A stretch of 64,000 nucleotides of DNA from VBDM01 sp964430565. Its GTDB lineage: Bacteria > Pseudomonadota > Gammaproteobacteria > Burkholderiales > SG8-39. The position numbers and the translations under genes were made by a program. The stretch covers positions 62,001 through 126,000 of the forward strand of contig CAYSFD010000020.1 of NCBI GenBank assembly GCA_964430565.1. Reading direction: 5' to 3'. The notes beneath the pieces were generated by a model, which made no database searches, was not told the origin of the DNA, and was given only the letters and a program-made list of their open reading frames with translations. Below are positions 37,693 to 44,752 of the stretch, one piece after another (position 1 is the stretch's first letter; every line of letters begins with the position of its first letter).

Positions 37693-38790
37693 ATGGGCAG
37701 TAGGCCAGTGACCCGGATCTTCAACTTCAGCGCGGGCCCGGCGGTGCTGCCGGAGGAAGTGCTCGCGCAGGCGGCGGCGGAAATGCTCGACTGGCACGGC
37801 TCGGGCATGTCGGTGATGGAGATGAGCCACCGCGGCAAGGAGTTCATGTCGATCGCGGAGCAGGCCGAGACGGATTTCCGCGAGCTCCTCAAGATTCCCG
37901 CCAATTACAAGGTCCTGTTCCTGCAAGGCGGGGCGACCCTCCAGTTCGGCGCGATCCCGATGAACCTGCTCGCGGGGAAAAAAGCAGCCGACTATATCTA
38001 TACCGGCGAGTGGTCGAAAAAAGCGATCAAGGAGGCGAACCGCTTCTGCGAGATCAACGTCGCGGCGAGCTCGGAGGACAAGAACTTCACTTACGCGCCC
38101 GAGCAGTCGGAGTGGAAGCTCGATCCGAAGTCCGCGTATGTTCATTACACCTCGAACGAGACCATAGGCGGGGTCGAGTTCCACTGGATCCCGGACACGG
38201 GCAAGGTGCCGCTGGTCGCCGATGCGTCATCGCACATCCTGTCGCGGCCGCTCGATGTGACGAAATTCGGTTTGATCTACGCGGGAGCGCAGAAGAACAT
38301 CGGCCCGGCGGGCCTCACCATCGTGATCGTGCGCGAGGATCTGCTCGGGCACGCGATGGAGTACACGCCCACCATGCTCGACTACAAGGTGCATGCCGAG
38401 GGCGAGTCCATGTCCAACACCCCGGCCACCTACGCCTGGTACATCGCGGGGCTCGTATTCCAGTGGCTGAAGAAGCAGGGCGGGCTCGAGGAGATGGAGA
38501 AGAAAAACATCGCCAAGGCGAACCTGCTCTACGATTTCCTCGACGCGAGCGCCTTCTTCAAGAACCCGGTGCGCAAGTCCGACCGCTCGCGCATGAACAT
38601 TCCTTTTACGCTGGCCGACCCCAAGCTCGACGGCGAGTTTCTGAAAGGCGCCGAAGCCCGCGGCATGGTGCAACTCAAAGGCCACCGCGCGGTCGGCGGC
38701 ATGCGCGCCTCGATCTACAACGCCATGCCGATCGAGGGCGTGAAGGGGCTGGTCGAGTACATGAGGGAGTTCGAAGCGAAGCGCGGGTGA
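37693..38790 (+). CDS. serC: Phosphoserine aminotransferase
   Basis: PLP enzyme (365 aa) of serine and pyridoxal phosphate synthesis. RIFNFSAGPAVLPEEVL at the N-terminus and the PLP lysine at 201 in YAGAQKNIGPAGLT. AGGAG precedes the ATG at 37693, preferred to 37642. The last 19 codons (EGVKGLVEYMREFEAKRG and stop) recur at 39984 and 40790, so the current 3' end may have been replaced by recombination. Confidence 0.97.
   Translation: MGSRPVTRIFNFSAGPAVLPEEVLAQAAAEMLDWHGSGMSVMEMSHRGKEFMSIAEQAETDFRELLKIPANYKVLFLQGGATLQFGAIPMNLLAGKKAADYIYTGEWSKKAIKEANRFCEINVAASSEDKNFTYAPEQSEWKLDPKSAYVHYTSNETIGGVEFHWIPDTGKVPLVADASSHILSRPLDVTKFGLIYAGAQKNIGPAGLTIVIVREDLLGHAMEYTPTMLDYKVHAEGESMSNTPATYAWYIAGLVFQWLKKQGGLEEMEKKNIAKANLLYDFLDASAFFKNPVRKSDRSRMNIPFTLADPKLDGEFLKGAEARGMVQLKGHRAVGGMRASIYNAMPIEGVKGLVEYMREFEAKRG
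38734..38790 (+). repeat. serC 3'-end direct repeat, copy 0 (in the intact gene)
   Basis: 57 bp from GAGGGCGTGAAGGG to the stop TGA. Reads EGVKGLVEYMREFEAKRG. Two more 57-bp copies follow at 39984-40040 and 40790-40846. Confidence 0.85.
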
Positions 38791-38830
38791 TCCTCGGGGT
38801 TGCTCGTGGCGCCGTTGCCGGAAGTGTCAC

Positions 38831-38875
38831 CTGTTAATCCGCAGGTCCCAGGTTCGATCCGTGGTCGGGGAGCCA
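38831..38875 (+). pseudogene. 3' half of a tRNA-Asn (GTT), degenerate
   Basis: Begins at the anticodon loop CTGTTAA, then TCCGC, AGGTC, the T arm CCAGG-TTCGATC-CGTGG (one mismatch), TCGGGGA and GCCA. The 5' half is missing: bases before the loop do not pair with TCCGC. tRNA 3' halves that start in the anticodon loop are typical footprints of site-specific integration. Confidence 0.8.
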
Positions 38876-38943
38876 GCGCTTAAGGCTCGCTATCGACAGC
38901 GGACGCTCACGCGAGTCGTCGCATCGCGCGGACCACGTGCAGC

Positions 38944-39936
38944 TTACTCAGCCTTGATGTTTGCTTCCTTCACCACGCGGCCCCACTTGGCGTAGTCGGC
39001 CTTGATCTTCTCCACCGTCTGTGCCGGCGTAAGGATTTCGGCGTCGCAGCCGGTCGCGTTGATCTGTCCCAGCAGGCTCTTGTCCGCGCCCGCCTTCGCA
39101 AGCGCCTGCGTCAGGCGCACGACCACCTCCTGCGGCAGGCCGGCGGGCCCGAGCAGCCCGTACCAAGCAGTCGAATCGAAACCCTTCAGTCCGACCTCGT
39201 CCATGGTCGGCACGTCCGGGAACGCGGCTGAGCGCTGCAGCGAGGTCACCGCAAGCGCTCGGATCTTGCCGCTCTTCACTGCGCCCACAGCCGGCCCAAG
39301 CGACGAAAACAGGATCGGGATCTGGCCGCCCATCAGGTCGATCATCGCCGGGCCGCCGCCCTTGTACGGGACGTGCAGCAGGCTCGCGCCGGTAACGCTC
39401 TTGAAGTATTCCCCTGACAGATGGTGCGGGCCGCCAACGCCCGAGGTGCCGTAGCTCCATTTAGAAGGCTCGCGCTTCGAGGCGGCCACCACGTCGGCGA
39501 CGCTCTTGAACGGGGTCGATGGATGCACCACCAGCATGCTGCCGCTGCCGCAGACGTGGCCGAGGTGGGTAAATGACGTGAGGTTGTCGTAGCCCACCTT
39601 GGAGAGATGGGGCGCCACGTTCAGCGGCCCGCTGTCGAAGTAATAGAGCGTATAGCCGTCGGCTGGCGCCCTGGCCATGAACTCCATCGCCACGCCGCCC
39701 GCGTTGCCAGGCCTGTTCTCGATGATGAGCGGCTGGCCGAGCAGCGGCTCGAGCGCCCGGCCGAGCGGGCGCACGCCCGCGTCCGCCGAGCCGCCCGGCG
39801 CATAGCCGATCAGCACGCGAATCGGTTTGTTGGGATAACCCTGCGCCAGCGCCGCGCAAACCGAGGCCACGAACAGGCCTGCGACGGCGGCGAGACGCAA
39901 AGCACACTTCCGCATGGCGTACGTACGTTGAAACAT
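38944..39936 (-). CDS. Bug-family (TTT) periplasmic substrate-binding protein
   Basis: Receptor of 330 aa with a signal peptide (ending ALAQ). IRVLIGYAPGGSADAGVRPLGRAL, IENRPGNAGGVAMEFMARAPADGY, YGTSGVGGPHHLSGEYF and VPTMDEVGLKGFDSTAWYGLLGP are standard Bug segments. GGAGGG precedes the ATG at 39936; MRKC at 39915 is the alternative. It is the only gene between serC copies 0 and 1, is opposite in strand to serC and stands alone without a permease, so it looks like cargo. Confidence 0.93.
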   Translation of the reverse strand: MFQRTYAMRKCALRLAAVAGLFVASVCAALAQGYPNKPIRVLIGYAPGGSADAGVRPLGRALEPLLGQPLIIENRPGNAGGVAMEFMARAPADGYTLYYFDSGPLNVAPHLSKVGYDNLTSFTHLGHVCGSGSMLVVHPSTPFKSVADVVAASKREPSKWSYGTSGVGGPHHLSGEYFKSVTGASLLHVPYKGGGPAMIDLMGGQIPILFSSLGPAVGAVKSGKIRALAVTSLQRSAAFPDVPTMDEVGLKGFDSTAWYGLLGPAGLPQEVVVRLTQALAKAGADKSLLGQINATGCDAEILTPAQTVEKIKADYAKWGRVVKEANIKAE

Positions 39937-39983
39937 CGTTCCCTCCTGCAGGGTCTTCGCCGCATTTTAGACCCAGAACAAAA

Positions 39984-40040
39984 GAGGGGGTGAAGCGGCT
40001 GGTGGAGTACATGCGGCAGTTCGAGGCGAAGCGGGGGTGA
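39984..40040 (+). repeat. serC 3'-end direct repeat, copy 1
   Basis: 57 bp aligned without gaps to the end of serC with about seven differences. Still encodes EGVKRLVEYMRQFEAKRG and a stop, with no gene body upstream of it. Most changes are synonymous, so it came from a functional serC. Confidence 0.88.
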
Positions 40041-40053
40041 ACTTGACCGCAAT

Positions 40054-40070
40054 CCGTACAGCCTGTACGG
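40054..40070. promoter_or_regulatory. Perfect palindrome, probable TA operator
   Basis: CCGTACAG-C-CTGTACGG, an 8-bp perfect inverted repeat eight bases before the antitoxin ATG. Confidence 0.7.
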
Positions 40071-40077
40071 TTCGCAC

Positions 40078-40332
40078 ATGTCCCGTTCAAACCGCAAAGG
40101 CGTCGAAGACGCCCGCAGCCAGTTGCCGGCTCTGCTGGCCGAGGCCGAGCGGGGGCGCTCGACGATCATCACGCGTCACGGCCGCGCTATCGCGGCGATA
40201 GTCCCGGTCGACCGCATGACGGCCGGCAAGCGGCAGAAGTCGCTGCTCGCCCTTGCGGGCTCGGGCAGGGGCTTGTGGGGCAAGGACAGCAGGAAGACGT
40301 TGCGCAAGCTGCGGGACGAGTGGGATCGCTAG
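40078..40332 (+). CDS. Phd/YefM-family antitoxin
   Basis: Antitoxin of 84 aa: VEDARSQLPALLAEAERGRSTIITRHGRAIAAIVPVDR is the Phd DNA-binding and dimer core. The C-terminal tail (SLLALAGSGRGLWGKDSRKTL) is the likely toxin-binding part. It begins 37 bases after serC repeat copy 1 and forms a unit with the PIN gene, which starts inside it. Confidence 0.9.
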   Translation: MSRSNRKGVEDARSQLPALLAEAERGRSTIITRHGRAIAAIVPVDRMTAGKRQKSLLALAGSGRGLWGKDSRKTLRKLRDEWDR

Positions 40333-40745
40333 CGCAGGCGGATTTGCCCGATGGGTCGCTGGTGCTGGTGGATTCGGCGCCGATCATTTACGTCCTCGAG
40401 AATTCACCGAGGTTTGCAGCGCGGTTCCGGCCGCTTTTCGAGCGACAGGGCGCCGGCGCGATTCTCTTCGCGGTCACGACGATCACGATAGCCGAGGTTC
40501 TCACCGGGCCGCTCAGGGCGCGGGAGGAGGCTGTCGCCAGGCGCTATCGCGCGGTGATGGAATCCTGGCAGGTCGTCGGCCTGAACGGAGATATTGCGGA
40601 GAGCGCCGCGCGGTTCCGGGCTGCGCTTTCACTTCGCATGGCGGATGCCATACAGGTCGCAAGCGCCCTGGCGATCGGCGCGGACGCGCTGGTCACGCAT
40701 GACCGGGATTTCTCGCGCGTCAAGTCGTTGACGGTATTGGCTTGA
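40320..40745 (+). CDS. PIN-domain (VapC-type) toxin
   Basis: Toxin of 141 aa from the GTG at 40320, overlapping the antitoxin by 13 bases; TTG at 40344 is an alternative. LVLVDSAPIIYVLENS holds the first Asp, TITIAEVLTGPL the Glu, and RMADAIQVASALAIGADALVTHDRDF the further acidic residues of the PIN nuclease. It ends 44 bases before serC repeat copy 2, so this TA pair fills the interval between copies 1 and 2. Confidence 0.9.
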   Translation: MGSLAQADLPDGSLVLVDSAPIIYVLENSPRFAARFRPLFERQGAGAILFAVTTITIAEVLTGPLRAREEAVARRYRAVMESWQVVGLNGDIAESAARFRAALSLRMADAIQVASALAIGADALVTHDRDFSRVKSLTVLA

Positions 40746-40789
40746 GATACTCGGCCCGATGCGAGTTGCAGGCTCAGGCGCGTGCGTTT

Positions 40790-40846
40790 GAGGGGGTGAA
40801 GCGGTTGGTGGAGTACATGAGGGTGTTTGAAGCGAAGCGGGGTTGA
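40790..40846 (+). repeat. serC 3'-end direct repeat, copy 2
   Basis: 57 bp aligned without gaps to copies 0 and 1, encoding EGVKRLVEYMRVFEAKRG and a stop. Differs from copy 1 at about eight positions. As with copy 1, similarity begins sharply at GAGGG and stops at the TGA. Confidence 0.88.
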
Positions 40847-40890
40847 ATTTCGAGGGGCTATACTATCGACTCGCGAAAGAGGATTGGCCG

Positions 40891-41094
40891 ATGAATATGC
40901 CCGGAATCGAGTTCTTGCGCGACCGCAAAGGCCGGAGGAAAGCCGTGCTCATCGATCTCAAGAAACACAAGCGGCTTTGGGAAGACCTTTACGATGCTTA
41001 TCTCGCCCATACCACTCGCGGCGAACGCCGCGAGTCCCTTGCGCTCGTGAAGCGCCTCGTCGAGGCCCGCGCCAAGCGCAAGACGCGTGGCTGA
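40891..41094 (+). CDS. Small antitoxin-like hypothetical protein
   Basis: Protein of 67 aa: MPGIEFLRDRKGRRKAVLIDLKKHKRLWEDLYDAYLAH then ESLALVKRLVEARAKRK. The pattern resembles short antitoxins of RelE-type modules, but no toxin gene follows: the next 200 bases contain only a fragment-like frame. It may be an orphan antitoxin left after loss of its partner. Begins 44 bases after serC copy 2. Confidence 0.6.
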   Translation: MNMPGIEFLRDRKGRRKAVLIDLKKHKRLWEDLYDAYLAHTTRGERRESLALVKRLVEARAKRKTRG

Positions 41095-41297
41095 CTACAC
41101 GTACTTGGGTCCCTTGGTTGAAATTCCTATCCTTCCAGAGGTGACCCAAGAAGGGACGCGGCAAGCCCGGCCCGCAGACCACCCGCGCCTACGAGATGGT
41201 GAAGGCCTTCATCGCGCGCAACGTGAACAAGACGTAGACAGTTTCGAAGCCCGCAACCCGCGCGGCTGACCCTTTTCAAACCACAGGAGAAACACCG

Positions 41298-42077
41298 ATG
41301 CACCGTATTGCTTTTGCGTTTCTTCTCGCGTGTTCTGCCCCGCTCGCCTTTGCGCAGGCGCAGAAAGCGCCCGCTCCCGCCTACGAGCCCTCGGTCGGCC
41401 AGGAAGGCAAGGACGTCGTCTGGGTGCCGACCCCGCAGGCCCTGGTCGACAAGATGCTCGACATGGCCAGGGTGACGCCGAAGGACTTCCTCATGGACCT
41501 CGGCTCGGGCGACGGCCGCACTGTCATCACCGCCGCCAAGCGCGGCGTGCGCGCGCTGGGCGTCGAGTACAACCCCGACATGGTCGAGCTCTCCAAGCGC
41601 AACGCCGAGAAGGAGGGCGTGGCGAAGCTCGCCACCTTCGTCAAGGCCGACCTGTTCGAGACCGATTTCTCGAAGGCGACCGTGATCACGATGTTCCTGC
41701 TCCCGGACATCAACCTTCAGCTCCGCCCCAAGATCCTCGACTTGAAGCCCGGCACGCGCATCGTCTCCAACTCCTTCACCATGGGCGAGTGGATCGCCGA
41801 CGACACGCAGAACCCGGAAAAATGCGAGAGCTCCTGGTGCACCGCGTTGCTGTGGATCGTCCCCGCCAAGGTGGCCGGCAGCTACAAGACCTCGCAGGGC
41901 GAGCTGACGCTCAAGCAGGAATTCCAGATGCTCTCCGGCACGCTGCGCAACGGAAGCAAGACCTTCGCGCTCGAGGGCAAGGTGCGGGGCGAACAAATCT
42001 CCTTTACCGCCGGCGGCAAGACGTACCAGGGCAGGCTGAACGGCAAGAAGCTGGAGCTGCAGCCCGCGAAGGGATAG
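41298..42077 (+). CDS. Exported SAM-dependent methyltransferase-like protein
   Basis: Protein of 259 aa. Residues 1-20 are a signal peptide (LACSAPLAFAQAQ). The body is a class I methyltransferase fold: motif I FLMDLGSGDGRTVITAAKRG at 64-83, GVEYNPDMVELSKRNA, then a motif IV-like VITMFLLPDINLQLRPKIL. A C-terminal beta-rich segment of about 80 residues follows. Export of a SAM-dependent enzyme is odd because SAM is cytoplasmic. ACAGGAG precedes the ATG. Confidence 0.82.
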   Translation: MHRIAFAFLLACSAPLAFAQAQKAPAPAYEPSVGQEGKDVVWVPTPQALVDKMLDMARVTPKDFLMDLGSGDGRTVITAAKRGVRALGVEYNPDMVELSKRNAEKEGVAKLATFVKADLFETDFSKATVITMFLLPDINLQLRPKILDLKPGTRIVSNSFTMGEWIADDTQNPEKCESSWCTALLWIVPAKVAGSYKTSQGELTLKQEFQMLSGTLRNGSKTFALEGKVRGEQISFTAGGKTYQGRLNGKKLELQPAKG

Positions 42078-42106
42078 GCGGATCGAACCGCGCGAGAAGG
42101 GCTGAC

Positions 42107-43108
42107 CTACTCCACCGTCACGCCGGTGCTCTTGACCATCTGGGTCCACTTCGCGACTTCGGCGCGGACGTACGCGGCGAACGCGGCGGCCGGTCCCGGA
42201 TGCACGTCCATGCCCATGGCCTCGAGGTTCGCCCGGACCTCCGGCAGCGCCAGGGCCTGGTTGACCTCGGCATTGAGTCTTTCCACGACGGCCGCGGGCG
42301 TCTTCGCCGGCGCGAAAATTCCCACCCACGAGCGTTCCTCGTACCCGGGGAAACCGAGTTCCGCGACGGTGGGAACATCGGGCAGTACAGCGACGCGTTT
42401 CAGACTCGCCACCGCCAGCGCCTTCATCTTTCCCTGCTTGATATAGGGCAGCGCGTTCGACGAGCTGCTCAGCACCGTGACCTGGTTGCCCAGTACGGCC
42501 ACCGTGGCGGGACCGCCGCCCTTGAAGGGCACGTGCACGGCGTCCAGACCCGAGGCCACGCGGAACAGGTAATCGGCCGAGATATGCGATGACGTCCCGA
42601 TGCCCGCCGTCGCGTAGGTCAGCCGAGCGCCCGCAGACATGCGGATCAGGTCGCGCAGGTCCTTCGCCGGGTGCGAAACGAGGACGGCGAACAATCCGGG
42701 CGTGGAGCCGGTGTTGGCGACCGGCGCCAGGTCTTTCAGGAAGTCGAATCCCGGATTGTCGTAGAGCGTCACGTTGATCGCGCTCGCCGCGGTATGGGCG
42801 AGCAGCGTGTAGCCATCCGCGGCGGACTCGGCCACGAACTTGGCGGCGATATTGCCCCCGGCTCCGGGGCGGTTTTCCACTACGAACGCCTGCCCCAGCC
42901 TGTCGCCCAGCTTCTGCCCGATGACCCTCGCCACGGTGTCGGCGAAACCTCCGGGCGCGAAGGCGACGACGAGGCGCACCGGCTTGGCCGGGTAGGCCGG
43001 TTGAGCGGCCGCTTCGGGCGCGGCGGCGACCACGGCGGCCGCGACCAGGATGCGCGCCACGGCGCCGCAGATCTTTCCGGTTCTCGCAGGCATGGGTGTC
43101 CGGGCCAA
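42107..43108 (-). CDS. Bug-family (TTT) periplasmic substrate-binding protein
   Basis: Receptor of 333 aa (start at 43108 or 43093). N-terminal signal or anchor ends EAAAQ. VRLVVAFAPGGFADTVARVIGQKL, ENRPGAGGNIAAKFVAESAADGY, YATAGIGTSSHISADYLF and VPTVAELGFPGYEERSWVGIFAP are Bug segments. Last gene of a four-gene minus-strand run (Bug, VOC, lipoprotein, Bug). Confidence 0.93.
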   Translation of the reverse strand: MARTPMPARTGKICGAVARILVAAAVVAAAPEAAAQPAYPAKPVRLVVAFAPGGFADTVARVIGQKLGDRLGQAFVVENRPGAGGNIAAKFVAESAADGYTLLAHTAASAINVTLYDNPGFDFLKDLAPVANTGSTPGLFAVLVSHPAKDLRDLIRMSAGARLTYATAGIGTSSHISADYLFRVASGLDAVHVPFKGGGPATVAVLGNQVTVLSSSSNALPYIKQGKMKALAVASLKRVAVLPDVPTVAELGFPGYEERSWVGIFAPAKTPAAVVERLNAEVNQALALPEVRANLEAMGMDVHPGPAAAFAAYVRAEVAKWTQMVKSTGVTVE

Positions 43109-43144
43109 AAGGCCGTCAGGATAGCCGAAACCGCCGCGCCCTGA

Positions 43145-44086
43145 TCACTCCGCCGAAAACGTTTGGGTAACGGCCTTGGCGACGACGTTGGGGCTGATCG
43201 GGTCGGTGTGGGGAAATTGTTTGCCCGGCACCGGCTTGCCCGCCGCATCCCTGTAGACGGATTTCCATTCGTCGACCTCGACGACGTACGACCCTCGCTG
43301 AAGGTATATCCGCTGTCCGCCGCCCTTGGGGTTGTTCTTGTCGGCTGTTTTCACGACGGCGAGAGTTACACCGGGCTGCGCCTGAGGTTTCTTGTCTCTC
43401 CATTCGTCGCGCATCATCACGCTGTACAGCGCGATAGCCGCTTCGCGGTTGTGAGCGCGGTACACCACCACGTCCAGCTGGTGATCCATGGGCGTGAACC
43501 TGTTGTCCGAGGCGATCTGCATGCTGACCACGGAACGAACACGCGTCTTGAGCGCCGCCTCGACCCGGGGACTGCTGGCGGGAGTGGCCGCCGGGCTCAT
43601 GGCGGCTTTCTTGACTTTGCCGTACCGAAGCCCGGGATATCTTGACGCGGAAAACAGCGATTGCCAGAAAGGGGTCAGATTCGGCATGCCGGACTTATCC
43701 AGAGTCTGGGCTTTCGGCTCACGTGGGGCCGGATCTGCCTTGCCGGTTTTCTTCGGAGCCGGGGCTGCTCGCTCCTGTTCGATCCGATTCGGGACCGGAG
43801 CGGGTTTGGCGATCTTTTCGGGGGCTCGGGTCTCCGGGCCTTCTTTCGGCCGGAGCGCGGAGGCGCCGGGTTCCTTGCCGCTGGGCGCAGTGCGCTCGCT
43901 GCTTTCTCTTGCGCAATATCGCACCGGTTGATCTTGGTAAGTGCAATTCATGCCCTTGGGGCCGCACACCCTTACCGATTCCACCCGCGTGCCCCATTCT
44001 TCGCAGGGGGTGCCGGCGCAGCCCGAGAGCAGGATCGCGGGCAGCGCAAGAGTCAGGGTGCCGATCGCGCGCAGCAGGGGTGCCAT
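43145..44086 (-). CDS. Hypothetical lipoprotein
   Basis: Protein of 313 aa from the ATG at 44086. Lipobox ILLSGC near residue 23 predicts lipidation. Residues about 60-130 are a Pro/Lys/Glu-rich low-complexity linker; the C-terminal half (MDHQLDVVVYRAHNREAAIALYSVMM, QRIYLQRGSYVVEVDEWKSVYRD) looks folded, but I recognise no family. A Cys-rich N-terminus (CEEWGTRVESVRVCGPKGMNC) follows the lipobox. Starts two bases after the VOC gene. Confidence 0.75.
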   Translation of the reverse strand: MAPLLRAIGTLTLALPAILLSGCAGTPCEEWGTRVESVRVCGPKGMNCTYQDQPVRYCARESSERTAPSGKEPGASALRPKEGPETRAPEKIAKPAPVPNRIEQERAAPAPKKTGKADPAPREPKAQTLDKSGMPNLTPFWQSLFSASRYPGLRYGKVKKAAMSPAATPASSPRVEAALKTRVRSVVSMQIASDNRFTPMDHQLDVVVYRAHNREAAIALYSVMMRDEWRDKKPQAQPGVTLAVVKTADKNNPKGGGQRIYLQRGSYVVEVDEWKSVYRDAAGKPVPGKQFPHTDPISPNVVAKAVTQTFSAE

Positions 44087-44088
44087 GT

Positions 44089-44745
44089 CTACGCCAACCC
44101 CACGAACCCGACATACACCCCGCACGCGTGCTCAGGCATCACGAGCATCGCCTGCTCGCCGGTGTTGCGAATTCCCCGCGCCGGCGGCGGGACGCCGTGG
44201 TCGGCGATCCACTTCGCGGCGGCGTCCATGCTGTTGGTGCGATACAGGATCTGGAACGGTCCCGGGCCGCGGCGGGCGAGGGCGTCGGCGCAGATGCCCG
44301 GCGCGATGGGATGGGCGAGGCCGAGGCCGGTCGGGCCGAGCAGGTAGATCGCCATGTCGGCGTGGATGACGGTGCCGCGCTCCATCTTGGGCGCGACGCC
44401 GAGGACGCGGGTGTATTTCTCGACGGCGGCGGCGAGGTCGGTCACCGCGATGTAGACGCGCTCGATGCGCAGCACGCCGTTGGGGTGGCGGCCCGGGGTT
44501 GAAGCGTTCCCTTGCTGGATGAGCTTGATGTAGTCGGCGCTGCCGCGAGCGGAGTCGGCGGCAAGGTCGTCGCTCGTGAGGGCGATCGACTGTATACCCT
44601 CCTTGGCGCGCACGAGCTGGAGATGATCGCCGTCCGTCCGGGCGACGCCGTGCTCGTCGACGTCGAAGCCGATGCGCCGGTAGGCGTCGATCCCGGCCCG
44701 GAGGTCCGCGGCGCCGATCGCGACGTGGGCGATGCGCGTGAGAAT
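44089..44745 (-). CDS. VOC (glyoxalase-like) family protein with a noncanonical start
   Basis: Two-module VOC protein of up to 218 aa: LTRIAHVAIGAADLRAGIDAYRRIGFDVDE and, in the second half, IERVYIAVTDLAAAVEKYTRVLGV with HADMAIYLLGPTGLGLAHP. The homologous frame opens right after the upstream Bug stop but has no ATG, GTG or TTG before the GTG at 44613, which would remove the first VOC strand. An ATT at 44745, ten bases after GGCGGAG, is the best start. Alternatives: a start-codon mutation or assembly error. Substrate unknown. Confidence 0.68.
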   Translation of the reverse strand: MLTRIAHVAIGAADLRAGIDAYRRIGFDVDEHGVARTDGDHLQLVRAKEGIQSIALTSDDLAADSARGSADYIKLIQQGNASTPGRHPNGVLRIERVYIAVTDLAAAVEKYTRVLGVAPKMERGTVIHADMAIYLLGPTGLGLAHPIAPGICADALARRGPGPFQILYRTNSMDAAAKWIADHGVPPPARGIRNTGEQAMLVMPEHACGVYVGFVGLA

Positions 44746-44752
44746 GGCCGCG

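Noticed and set aside
41087..41269. 60-codon frame after the orphan antitoxin as a possible toxin
   Set aside because: No RelE, HicA or PIN features; the composition is that of a shadow frame over a gene-tail fragment.
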